Shown in pieces: positions 52,101-63,571 of a stretch of 64,000 nt of DNA. A program made the position numbers and the translations under genes. Below the pieces are notes generated by a model, which did no database searches, had not been told where the DNA came from, and was given only the letters and a program-made list of their open reading frames with translations. Position 1 is the stretch's first letter, and each line of letters starts with the position of its first letter. This DNA comes from Phallusia mammillata (lineage: Eukaryota > Chordata > Ascidiacea > Phlebobranchia > Ascidiidae). The DNA lies in the NCBI GenBank assembly GCA_003260075.1, contig QLIY01000021.1, positions 252,839 to 316,838 of the forward strand, written 5' to 3'.

Positions 52101-55100
52101 AACTATTAATCGACGTAGGTTAATCCGGATCTTCGCCTAATCCGGACATTTTTTCAGTCCGAGGTTTACTGTATTCACTTTTGCTTCCCAAACAACTCTC
52201 GCAAACGCCTAATGCCTAACAGGCTTCAACGTATAAACTATAACAGTCTCTTTAAAATAGGAAACGAACTCGTGTACACAAACAGTAATCATATCTTAAC
52301 CTCGTAAACGGATATGATTAGTTATTCTGTCCCTGAACAACCCTTAGCATCAACGTGATATTAGTGCTGATTCAATAAAGTGCTGAATCATCGTCACAAG
52401 TAGAACTGTCAGCATCTTTGACTGAGTTTAATGTCCATTTTAGCTTGGTTAGTTGACCGCCCCCTATCAAGTTAGGTCAGATGTATCTCTGACAGGTGTG
52501 GTCCATTTTTACACGACGTGTTATACTGTAGTATTTGATAAACAGTATCAGTAAGTGTGATTCATTTTTACAGAATATAGTTCTGCAACGCATGTACCTA
52601 AATGTAGGCACTAACACGAGAGCATAAACCGTATAGGGGCCTCATAGAGTTTCTAGTTATTAATTTTCATACAGGCGAGTATTTGTACCCTTGTTAAAAC
52701 CTGTCGCTTTAAGTAAATTATCCACATTCCTTATTAACTTAACACCGCATGAGTGTAATACTATACCCCCCCCCCCAGGGGTCGCCAACCTTTACCACAC
52801 AAAGAGCCATTTGGACCAGTTTTCATAGCAAAAAACACTGGGAGCCACAAAGCCGTTTTGAAATATGAAATAAAATGCCAATGCAAAAGCGTTGTTTTTT
52901 TGTCTCACGACGTTTGACTTTTTACTGCTAGCTAGTTTCGCATATTAGGTACACTGGTAAACCAGTCTCGTCAGCAGTGCAAGAAAACGAATCTATATCC
53001 ACGTGGTACTAAAATGTTCTGTTTGCTTCAGACGCTAATTTTCTTGTTGAGCACGTCTTGTGAAACAACAAACAGGTATTGTTGCGCGCGCACAAACACT
53101 GCAAAGCAAAACAGTATCTCACTTTGTGTGTTAACCTGCGCGCCATCCGTTACCAGAAGCGGACACGGTCATGTTATTGCACCGTAATTTTGATTTTAGA
53201 CTTTTGTGTTCCACTTGATTGTCACAGAGTTTACAATAAAATGTTGTAAACGTTTGGTAATTTTAAGACCAGAGCCGCATCAGAGGGATCAAAGAGCCGC
53301 ATGCGGCTCCGGAGCCGCGGGTTGGCGACCTCTGTACTATACGTTGGTATAACAAAGAATTTAAGAAATATGGTGTTCAAAAGTGACGTCACCCCCCACA
53401 CGTACATGGTGACGTCATCAAAAACCAAAATACTAAACACACCAAGTTTAAAGAGCTCTTCTGGCAAATGTGATTTTAAAATCTTGGTGATGACGTCACG
53501 GAACACGTAGGCTTGGTAAGTGAATTCCAAGTACGCTAACCTTAAATAGGCCTGATACAACGAAATGTTCTTGTGTGTGGCAAATGGGACATTAAGTGGT
53601 TGATATACTATGTGCACTGAAGATTCAAATTTTTATCGCAAATTTTAATGAAGTTTCATTTCGTTTACTCTACTCTTTCTTTATGTAAATTCTTCGCTAC
53701 TAAAAAACTTTAAAATGTGACGGACACAAAATCCTTGTTTGAAGAAAATGCACAAACTCATGTTTATACACTCAATTCCATTTAATGTGCGTCAGATTTC
53801 TTTATTTAAAAAAACTTCCTACATTCTTGCCCCGGTCTTTGAGTCAGGCAAATACGTTCCTATACTTAGACATACTGTATTTTGTTGTTGTATTTTTTAC
53901 TTTCTACAGCCTATTACATCAACATGCTCTTTTCGTTGCCCTTGTCCACGAAACCGACAAAGACGCTTTTACGCCAACACATACTTGTATTTTTTTACTT
54001 TCTACAGCCTATTACTTCAACATGCTCTTTTAGTTGTCCTTGTCTACGAAACCGACAAAGACGCTTTTACACCAACACATACTTGTATTTTTTTTTACTT
54101 TCCACAGCCTGTTACTTCAACATGCTCTTTTAGTTGTTCTTGTCTACGAAACCGACAAAGACGCTTTTACACCAACACATACTTGTATTTTTTACTTTCT
54201 ACAGCCTGTTACCTCACTTGCTCTTTTCGTTGCCCTTGTCTACGGACCCGGCAGAGGCTTTCCAATGCCCGCACATGCTTGTCGTGTTTTTGTGACACCA
54301 TGTTCGTACCGGGAAATGGTATTGTTTTACGTGTCTTCACCGCCCGTCTCAAATTACTTCATTTCCCGACTGTTTCCGGACTATCCACCAAAACTGCTGT
54401 TTTGCAAAGCCAGCAACAGTGTAGCACATGTTTGCACATTCAAAACATTCTATCATACACTTGCATGCAAATAGCAAAACTGGTTTCTCCCAATCGTCGG
54501 GTCAATCTATACTGCTGTAATGTGCCTTTTTTATCCATTTCGTTGCGATGTACGCAAAACGTGTATAGAAATGAACCTAGAAGCCTTAAATTGTTCATTA
54601 ACAATATTGCAATAAGTGAAAATCGATTTAGAATTGAAATATTGAAAAATTGCAAGGACAACAAATCTTTCATTAACTTATTCATAGTGTACTGCTTTGC
54701 TGAAACAATTCTCATTTTTGCGAAGGGCTAAAGTTAGCCGCTAAACTAAACTCCGGCGTGATCAGAAACCTATACATTCTGGTTGAATAAAAATACATTT
54801 TTTGTACCACTACACTGTCTACCTTGACACAAAACACCAATGTACATAACAAGTGTAATTTACGTTTAACCAACTCCTTGATACAAATACCTGTAACTCA
54901 AAACCTCCCGTACGAATACGGCACAGCCTTCATCCTGCGCCTGGCGTGCAAACAAACCACCTTACCGGTCTCCTACCATACGTTCAAATGACCCTATGGG
55001 TGCAATACGATACTACGGAAAGCAGAGGCGACTATTTGCTCATGTGCGTGTGGTGCATTACCAGGAAGAGACCAGAAGCGACGATGGCTTTTCCTCTTAA

Positions 55101-58100
55101 CTCAATTGTCCTCCTGTCTGCCTATTGTTTTTTTTTGCTCCGGCCTTGTATGTTACGTACTGCTTGTGCGGGTGCGCCACGTGGTACAGACTGGCGTAGC
55201 GTTTGCATAACCATATGGGCGGGGCTCCAGATCTCTAACAAAACCCTCTGTTGTGACTCATGTTTGATTTTTTATGGTTAAAGTCAAACAACGTTGGTTT
55301 TGCGAGTGACTGCTTCCCTATTGTGACATACTTTTTGTTATCAACGAGATTTAGCTACTTTTATCGTTAAGGTTGGTAAAAACACACATTTAAGTCCTGA
55401 TGTTGTGACTATTTCTAGCATAAACTAACTGCAACCGTGAACACAATGATAGCCAACTGCATTTGTTATGAACGTGATTTAGAAGGGCATTATTTAGACG
55501 TTAACTGACGCCACAAACGACTTTCGAATTTGTAGCATGTTTCTTTTTGTGGTATACTGGCTCAAACATTTTGCTTACGGCCATTACTTTTATGTCGTAA
55601 CACACAGGTATCATAATAGGCTACACACTGCATATAACTCTATTTTACCCGCTGCCTTACAAAATCGCTAATCTTAATTGTACATACTCCTTAACGTAGC
55701 CTTCAATATTCGAAATATCCAAAGCAGGTAGACATACCCACTCACTTTATTGAGACAAAATAAACAAACGCCAACCTATCGTACAAGTCCGCCTGAAGGG
55801 TGACTCTCGAACCTATACACCCTTTCTCTCCATACAGGGCCCACAAACAATACATGTAGGCGTGCCTATGGGTTAAAATAGGAAACATTTTGGCACGCCC
55901 AGTGATAATGATTAGCCACAAGAAGCGGTCAGCAAGAATAAAGAGCTGTCACGATATTAGCACTGTTTGTGCCTTTACGTGAAAGGCCGACCTGTTGTTG
56001 AACTTACAACACCAGCAGGGCCGCCAAAGCGCAGAATTTCATGCCCTAGCGCCGTGTCATGATGACGTGGGCTAGCTGTTGATTCGCAGAAATTATAGAG
56101 CTTGACTTTGCTGTGAAAAAATGTGGCGTTAAAAATTGCGTTGCCTTATCCTGTATCCAGTACGGTTGAATTGCTGATTTAAGTGGTGTTGTTTGGACAA
56201 ACTTGAACGGCCTTAGTATATAGAGCCAGGAGCATTTGTAAGTCTTTTTTTAGGCTGTTCTTATAATTCCGTTGTTGTCGTAGATTGACAGCAGTTATTA
56301 CTCCCATAGTACGTACGTATGTTTGTTTTGTATTATTTTTAGGGCCGTGTGAAAATCGAATATGGTGCATCAAGGGCAACTTCATACGTCATCTTCGCTG
56401 ACTTCATTATATATCCTAAAGAAAACCACCTTACACTAAAATGTTACTAAATTCAACTTTTTCCTTTTCACTACATACCATATGTAATCAAACGGCTCGT
56501 CATATTTATGTGCAATGTCGTCTTTTTAACTTGTTTTTCCATATTTACATAAAAACTGCCTACAGTTTTGGTCGTGCATTTCAAGAAACACTAATATAGA
56601 CGGCACAATTAATTAATACTGCTAAAAAGTTAGGCATTTATGATACCAGTAAAACTATACGGAAGAACAACCTACCGCAAAGAGCCTAGCGTACCAACAA
56701 AACGTCCTATTTTTGTCTAATATTTCTACTTTCTATTGCCTGACGAAACCCTTAACTCGCTGGCTTACTGGTAAGCAACATAACACCTTACTTCACGAAT
56801 TGTGTGTCCTGAAACTTAATAAGATTGCTTACGCATCTTGACATTGTTTCTGGCTTCGAAAGGGTGTTTCGTTACTGTGCTACTGGATCACATAAATACA
56901 CACAGCTCCGGAACCAATCAAATTAAATGGTTACATGCTGTACAAATGGGCACGAAAATGTGTTGAAATGTCTAGTTTTCGCAAATGCTTGCGTAACAGC
57001 TGATTGTAAAGGACAGTGGCATTTTAAACAATAACGTTTTCATTAAGTCGTTAGCTATTTCCCTAGCATTTCCGACTGTTTTTAATTCCACGTATCAAGT
57101 CGTTTCAAATTTTGTTTGCTGCTAAAGGTTTGCTAATTTTCTAAATTTACACCATTGATCAACAAAGCCCCAGATATTACTTTAAATATGACATTTCAAT
57201 CAACACGAACATTCGTTGTCCAACTCAAGACAGCCGAAGCGTCGACATTACAGCTAGATCCAGTTAGCGAAGGTCATTTGAAGGTGCCTTACGTCAAAAC
57301 TGCTGATATGTGACGGCTTGATTTGATTACTTAAGGCTGTGGGTGTGTTTTAACATCTTCCTTAATGCCAAGTCAGCATTTTGGCCAGTTTAGTAAACTT
57401 TAACGGTTTATGTTACATTCTCTGACATACGTCGGTGACCTATAATTCTGTGGCACTTGACCTTTGTGCCAATTCGGTGCAGATTGACCGGTTTCTTGCA
57501 TTGACGTATTTACGGAAATCCCCTCAGGGTTTGTAAATTTAGATACCATTCGTTGAACTCTAGCCAATTTGGCCCATATGCCGTGTACGTCATGTAACAA
57601 ATTTGCTTGGAGTTTTTAAATCATGTACGTCACAGGTGAGTTTAATTGTCATGAGTTGGAATCATGCAATAAAACATGAATTTTTAGACTAGAGTCTATA
57701 GTTAGATGAATTTTTTGGCACAACAATTTCAAACACCATATTTTGTTCCAGAAATAATACATAAATCGGATTATTTATTGTTTTACACATTTACATCATG
57801 TTAACGACATTTTCGGCAAAAATGAGGCACCCGAATTTGTTGTATTATTATTTTAAACCTCACGTCATCGTAACCAGGGAGTCGAACCGGAACTGAACCC
57901 GAACCCGCGAACCGGTTTGAGCGGTTAATTTCATTAAACCCGAACCGAACCCGAACCGCTATTTACGATTTTGTAAAAACCCGAACCGGAGTTGAACCCT
58001 ATATTTTGTTTGGCGTTGGACCCGAACCGGAACCGAACACGTAAAAAATGCAGTCTGTTTTATATTTTATGATTTTTTGTTCAAAACAGCGCACTGTCAA

Positions 58101-61100
58101 AGATAACAGCACACGGGCAAAATTATTTTGGCGTTTGATAAGGCCAGGTAGATGATGGGTGGAATTGAATTGAAACGAATAAAAACTTGAACCGGTTTAA
58201 AAACCGCAAACCGGTTCGGACCGGATAACTTGCCCAAACCGGAACAAAACCCGAACCCGAAAATATACATTTTTAAAAACCGGACCTGAACCCGAACCCT
58301 TAAAAACAAAACCAAGTGAACCCGAACCGAACCTGAACCCATATGACAAGCGGTTCGACTCCCTGATCGTAACAATGAACACCGCTTCTAGAGTGACGCA
58401 ATACCTACGCTGTAATTGAGTCACTAATTGCCCTCGGGATAAGATTTACCTCACCACAATTCGAGGACTTGAAAAATTTCGTGGAATGTTTGTGACGCCA
58501 TAAACATCTGCTACGTCACAATCACTAATGCTTCGCGCAATCGGCGCCTGGTAGGATTTGGTCGTTACGCTCATTGTACGACTTTGGCCCGTGGCCTGTG
58601 ATTTTTGTTTTGAATTTTTTCAACTTAATCGTGTTTTCTTTGAATAATTTTGGAATTACGGTTAAAGTGGAAATAAGTTCGTGTTATGACTTGTCATGGT
58701 TTTAAATGCGCGTTGCCCTGAGGAAACACACGTTCTGTTGCCACATTTGAATGCAACGGTTATTTGCGATCAACTTTCATGACATGCAAAGGTCACTGAA
58801 CGTAAACTTTGGCTGCAGAAAATCTTGCTTATGTAACAAGTACAAGTAAGTACACGACTTTCGATAAGAGCTAAGGGCAAATACGTTAAGGTATCACAGC
58901 ATACTTATGAAATTAAGAGATAAATTTGAAGTAAATTCCAACACTTTAAAGCCCGTTTGATTGACAGACCTATAATAAAAAGGACGTACACAATAGACAA
59001 TAATAGAGAATGACCTCAACAAGACGTTTTAGGGCCGTTGTGCATTAAGAGAAGTCCAGCAACTATAGCTACTTAGCTGGGTGATATATATTTTAAAAAA
59101 AATACTGACAGAATATGAAGTCAGTTCCGAATCAAGCCCGTTTGTTAAACAAAGCAAAGCCCGAACCCGGCCCGACTTACAAATCTGATCGTTTTGTGGC
59201 AAATATTCTCCTGTTTATTACACTCAATTAATATTTTCTAACCTTCACTAGTTGTGCAGATTTTGTCTATCATAGTTAACTACATAAAATGCTTGTTCAA
59301 AAAGACTGTTGTTGGATAAAATCTTCATTGGCTGTTATAAACTAAAATGCCCGCCTCTTTCATCTGTCCTTTATCAACCCAACCCAGTTTCACTGCTAAT
59401 ACGAACAGAATTTTACTAAAATAACCCCATACATCTATATTTCTACAGGTTTTTCAAGTAATTCAACAATATAGAAGAAACACACTAAAATATCTCAAGC
59501 TAGGCGTTCTGTGAGGGAAAAATCAAATAACTAATCCTACAGTAGCATACGAATTCAGCATTGCTCATTTGATCGACATTCGTACTTAAAAGGTGCTGCG
59601 GTTTTTACAGGAGTCTGGCAGGCTGCGCTAGGCGATGTCACCAGCCTTCACGTATCTTTCCACTAACGTAAACATAAGTAAGATGCCTGGTACAGCGCGT
59701 GTCACCAACATAGCTATAATGTACAGTAGCGACCTGTTTAATAGTTCTTTGTAGTAATAAGAAATAGTTTATGCTTGGGCTTTAATACCTGCAGGTACCT
59801 TATAAGAATGTAATCCTTAGCTTGAAAAATTGTCGGTCACCTACTAAACTATAGGTATAGACCCCCCCCCCTGGGCTTTAATACCTGCAGGTACCTTATA
59901 AGAATGTAATCCTTAGCTTAAAAAATTGTCGGTCACCTACTAAACTATAGGTATGTTTAATGGTTTGATAATCTAAGGTGAATACATTCCTACTGGGATC
60001 AGCCCTGAAGCGTCCATGCTTTGGGAATGCTTGGGAGGCCGGCTTAATTCGGTTAACGCCTTTAATGCACTTCCGTACTATGATTCATGGTCAGTCTTGC
60101 GTTTTTTCTGATGTTTTTGAACTATAAACCCCCTGACAAACACTCTATCAATAGAATAAAGCAGCACAACCCATAACACCAGGAAATTTCGTCTATGCAA
60201 CTATAAATCTATGCTATTTAACAAGGTAAGCTATCCTGTGCCTATGAATACAGGTATTTCCATACACCACGCGATGCGCATGCGCAGTGCCCACGCGGAA
60301 GAAGTTATGCGTCGTCCCACAGATACCTCTTCAATTTACCAGTCATAGCGGAAAACAACAGGCACACTGGCCAGCCAATAACCGACCCACGCCTTCTATA
60401 ATGGAAGTATAAAATTCCGTATTTGTTTGTTTAACCTGACCAATACTGTTTTCGTGGCTTCGGCGTGCTGCCATAAAACAACACCTTTTAAATACCTCGT
60501 TGTCGTTATAACGTCATGCCAAATGTGTTTTTGACTGCTGTGTGATTTATACCTTTCGTTTATAGTAGTATTGCGTAGCCCTTACATAGACATTGTTATT
60601 TAAATTATGTTTTAAAACATAAATCAAATTTTTAAGCATATCTTGAGGCAAAATCACTGGTTGCAACTTGCAAGGGACTTTTAAGGCTTTATAAATCTGT
60701 CTAGCTTTATGCCTAACGTGAATTTTTTGACCACGTATGCATTTGAACTAGTCCATTCAGTAAATGACGACCTTGTTACGACCCATATCACGAACTTTTA
60801 AACAATTGGACGTAGCAAAAAAGCACCCACGTTCGTTACACGTTGTAATTCAGGTCATAGTTAACATAGTTGACAGGGGGTGTGTGGGTGGCGTTAAAAT
60901 ATGAAACATAACGATTAATCAGTGTTATTCATTTTCCCCCTGGTGTTGTCGTTAAAATAAGCGGAAATTGTAATGGTCACCGTCATTACAATTTAATCAT
61001 CAACTTTACATTCATTTTTGAAAATATATGCGCAAATCGACATTTTACTTCTATTTAGTGTTAAATTCATCAAATGGCGTTATATATCGAAATAAAAATT

Positions 61101-63571
61101 GTTAGCAGGTAATTATCAGAATGCATTTTACGATACAACTTCAATAGTGTCTGGTAACTATTTAGTAATATAAATATCGTCTACATTTTTGTTGTTATAT
61201 CTACACACACACTTATCCATTTTTGGCGTTTAAAACTTGCTAAGGACGTAATTAAAAAATCGAATTTACGTCACGGAAGACATTTGTACCTACGTCACTG
61301 AAGTAGCAGCATTAAATTAAAAACAAGTTATTTTTTCCAAAATTCTATTTATGTCATAATAAATTAAGCTATATTTTTTAAGAACCAATAGTGAAAGTGC
61401 GTATAAGTTATCAAAAATGTGGTATACCAAAATGTTGTTTAAAAAACAAACAAATGAACAACTAAAAACGGAATGTAGTAACGGGGCTAATAGACCTGCA
61501 TTTAAAACTCATTAGCTAATGTTTATGTGTCCTGTGGTGCAGGTCAACTCATTACCAATATCACAATTAGTCAGTTATGACTAACTGCAACGCAGGCATA
61601 GTTGTAATGAGTAGTAACTCATAACTCATATAACCACATTATACAGTCATAGTATGAAATGGCCAATACGTCCCTTCCGCAAAAGCCCAACGTTTAAGTC
61701 AACCACAAATGTGACAAAAACGTGACTCATTTCCGATAGGGGAGCTGCTATCAAAATGACCTAGCTGATCATTTTTAATGCCTATTTAATAACTGTGTGT
61801 TTACTTTTACATACGTTGAATCACACCAGTGCATACCACGGGAGTTTTTGCTTGACACAAAAACGCGATAGTTCCAAAGACTACTAAATTATTTTAACAA
61901 GTTGTTACACGGGTTTAGCACACGTTTTTGCTTTACATTTTAGGATTTTTTGTCCGAACCGTTGTTAAAACAAATTTGGATTTTTTTAGCATCCAGAGAT
62001 TTTATCAGACATCGTAACAAGAAAATCCCTACAGGCAAAATTAAAAAAAATAAGCAATTTAAAAAAAAAAACTCAAACATCTTTTTTATGAATTAGGCGT
62101 TGTGTGTACAAAAACACTTTTTTGCATAACATGGACGTTTTCTCTTGTATGGGACGTCGAAACGTCGAATATTATGATACAAACTGCCGGAAGAGCAATA
62201 CTCGTTTATACATTATGCCTGACAGCAACAGCAAATTTAAGACGTTTTCGTTTGACCTCCACATTACTAACCGACGTACGGACTGATGCTCAGAAATAGT
62301 CACTTAATGCTTAATGTTTCGCAGAAAATGTACTGCGGACTAACGGTTTGTTGTCAAACCCATTTGCACCTGAATTCGTGCACACGCATCTCTCGGGTTT
62401 TGACAATAGCGAATTAGACAAAAATATTAATACAGCGGTTCTCCAACTGCGGGGGCCGCCACGCGATTTCTGTCCCCCCCCCCGCGAGGAGCTTAAAGTA
62501 TTTCTACAATCTTATGTAATATGAGATCTTGGTTACAAACATAGGCGATTGTTCGCGCACTATGTTTATATTGTTTTAGTCTTGTTTGTGACGTAATAAA
62601 TTGCCTTTAAAACATTCCCACGGAAATAAAACTTTTAGTTTGGTAACTGGACAGTTTTATTTGGCCAAGGTATTTTAAATTTTATGAATATATTTGGACC
62701 GCGAATGCTCGAAAAAACTGCGAAGGGACCGTTATGACAAAAAATTAAAAAAGTTTGAGAACGGCTGTATTAATACAATAACAAAAAATACATTCATATC
62801 CAAACCTGTTTGAAGAGACTTGAGTTGCCTCACCGAAGGAGGCCTTCCAATTCGTCTCGCAGCGCCTCCTGGTGTGCAACCGACCCGTTTGGCCTTACTC
62901 GCTTGGAGGCGTCTTTTCGCAAAACAATTGAGTTTGGTTTTATACCGTGGTTTGGCGTTGAGAAAATCACGTGACGGGTTCCGCTTGGCTGCTTTGGTGC
63001 CTTCGATTTTAGACAGGGCATTTCTGCACAGAACTATTTTGAGGTCTTTCGTTTGACCGCAGCGTGCATCGCCCTGGTGTTTCAAACGTTCAGGAATGTC
63101 GTTATCTGGTAAAGCGGGGTCGTCGTATTCTACAACCACTGTAGATCGGTTGTTTGTGGTCGCTAATGACTGATTTTGCTTTCTCAATGTTAGTGGGAGT
63201 TTTGAAGTCTCTTGGTCGCTGTCTGATGTATCGCTGCTTTCTGCAAGCCAGTCGTAAATAACGTCGGCATTTCTGTATTAAAAACAAACTATTGGATTTC
63301 AGTCTAAGCCAGTGGTGTTGTCTGAAAGCCCTTTTAAGAAACTTTGGTTTAAAAGTTTGTTGGTATGGACTCATTCAACGATATCACGGCCCCAAAATTC
63401 AATAAACGTTGGTAGGCGTTTTTTCAAAGTTTACAATCAAAGATAAAACGGTTTGGTCGGTGAGTTAAAAATCGTGAATCATATGAGCCGCAAATAGTTT
63501 TGACCACTATAAAACTCATTTTACCTTATTTCACAACAGGGAGCGATTTTTTTTTTAGCCCACGGTGACAT
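42312..63571 (-). CDS. Putative nuclear cofactor with AT-hook-like stretch, CtBP-type motifs and C-terminal MYND finger
   Basis: Eight exons: 63571-63525, 63272-62806, 48598-48457, 47211-46962, 46312-45947, 45278-45177, 44482-42920, 42350-42312, about 990 codons. All junction phases agree except where C runs at 48546 and 43055 break the frame of two exons by one base. The start reads MSPWAKKKIAPCCEIR, then NADVIYDWLAESSD. Residues about 20-170: basic, with RRIGRPPSVRQ, an AT-hook-like GRP core. Exon 3: DELLTDLRLAMEFPRHNWLV. Exon 5 has VPLDLSNK and VLDLSK, resembling PxDLS CtBP-binding motifs. The large exon is Pro/Gln/Ser-rich with a coiled-coil-like stretch (QQKQLEDKIHSLKELEKKI). The end is a MYND zinc finger: CAVC...FVCSGC...WYCSKTCQ, completed by FQDWTKHC and the last CNVCQ. 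It is probably a transcriptional corepressor; I recognise no orthologue. Confidence 0.7.
42631..42816. repeat. Dispersed MITE-like repeat, family A, best copy
   Basis: Terminal inverted repeats gacagtggacactgtattctaccta / taggtcgaaacagtgtggactgtc; 186 bp. Internal landmarks gcagctggtgacgaaatatc, ggcactccagtttgttgg and ccacaactgggcgttaacga. It lies in the last intron of the MYND gene. Confidence 0.65.
43055..43137 (+). repeat. Run of 83 C inside a coding exon of the MYND gene
   Basis: Taken at face value it encodes about 27 Gly and then shifts to a stop (GACCCCTAA). The MYND frame resumes immediately after. A short similar sequence lies on both sides (on the minus strand cctacgacggagg before the run and cctaacggagg after it), as at the other runs. 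I infer that it replaces an assembly gap and is not coding. Confidence 0.85.
44508..44767 (+). repeat. Direct duplication around C10 run next to the large MYND-gene exon
   Basis: Copies of about 125 bp starting aaacttttgtaaatatgatt (44508-44634 and 44645-44767), with ten C at 44635-44644. They end tatcgtgggatat and tatcatgggatat. Confidence 0.9.
45705..45790. repeat. Dispersed repeat, family B, copy 3
   Basis: actaatgatggcacgagcat...gccgaaacgtttaaataataaagcatgtcgc. It lies in the MYND-gene intron between 45278 and 45947. Confidence 0.55.
48546..48560 (+). repeat. Run of 15 C inside MYND-gene exon 3
   Basis: On the minus strand the frame entering from exon 2 reads ERPPLKSPVGGVGG up to the run. 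The clearly coding DELLTDLRLAMEF frame follows it, but 15 G leave the two out of register. A run of 13 or 16 would restore it. Confidence 0.8.
52020..52171. mobile_element. Pogo/Tigger-like MITE with TA target site
   Basis: Left end cagtgaactccggttaatccg and right end cggacattttttcagtccgaggtttactg, flanked by TA. Both arms carry ttaatccg or cctaatccg motifs. About 150 bp, non-coding. Confidence 0.6.
52776..53334. mobile_element. hAT-type MITE with a C run at its left junction
   Basis: Ends caggggtcgccaacctt and gggttggcgacctctg. Exact 8-bp target duplication tactatac at 52759-52766 and 53335-53342. About nine surplus C sit between the left target copy and the element's first base. Subterminal gccgcatgcggctccggagc palindrome. 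Non-coding. Confidence 0.9.
53384..53498. promoter_or_regulatory. Cluster of three CRE palindromes
   Basis: TGACGTCA occurs at 53384-53391, 53410-53417 and 53491-53498, about 115 bp in all. This is the full CREB/ATF consensus. Its intronic position could mark an enhancer or an unrecognised repeat. Confidence 0.4.
53890..54245 (+). repeat. Tandem repeat, unit about 98-100 bp, nearly four copies
   Basis: Unit: acttgtattttttactttctacag, then cctattacttcaacatgctc and ttgtctacgaaaccgacaaa, gacgcttttacaccaacac. Copies begin near 53885, 53983, 54081 and 54181 and differ at a few percent. Each unit contains a T-rich stretch and CAG like a splice acceptor. The 330-codon plus-strand frame across it is a by-product of the repeat. 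Confidence 0.8.
57875..58365. mobile_element. hAT-type MITE with CCCGAACCG-rich interior
   Basis: Ends cagggagtcgaacc / ggttcgactccctg. Exact 8-bp target duplication atcgtaac at 57867-57874 and 58366-58373. The interior is built from repeated gaacccgaaccg units in both halves. Non-coding. Confidence 0.9.
59776..59956 (+). repeat. Direct duplication around C10 run in the MYND-gene intron
   Basis: 86-bp copies starting tgggctttaatacctgcagg (59776-59861 and 59872-59956), with ten C at 59862-59871. One visible difference: gcttgaaaaa/gcttaaaaaa. Confidence 0.9.
62433..62767. mobile_element. hAT-type MITE just inside MYND-gene intron 2
   Basis: Ends cagcggttctccaac / gtttgagaacggctg. Exact 8-bp target duplication tattaata at 62425-62432 and 62768-62775. 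It contains ten C (62474-62483) that may be natural here. It ends 38 bp from the donor of exon 2. Confidence 0.9.

Larger units (their letters stand above)
48599..62805. other. 14-kb intron 2 of the MYND gene
   Basis: Holds hAT and pogo-like MITEs, a 98-bp tandem repeat, a cluster of CRE palindromes and two C-run sites (52.77 and 59.86 kb). No nested gene can be supported. A 102-codon minus-strand frame at 49599-49907 has a hydrophobic end but no other support. Confidence 0.5.

Noticed and set aside
53739..54731. 330-codon plus-strand open frame
   Set aside because: Produced by the 98-bp tandem repeat; overlapping frames are also open, composition is not protein-like and no family fits.
54946..55281. 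111-codon plus-strand frame in the MYND intron
   Set aside because: No homology or splice support; length is within chance for this window.
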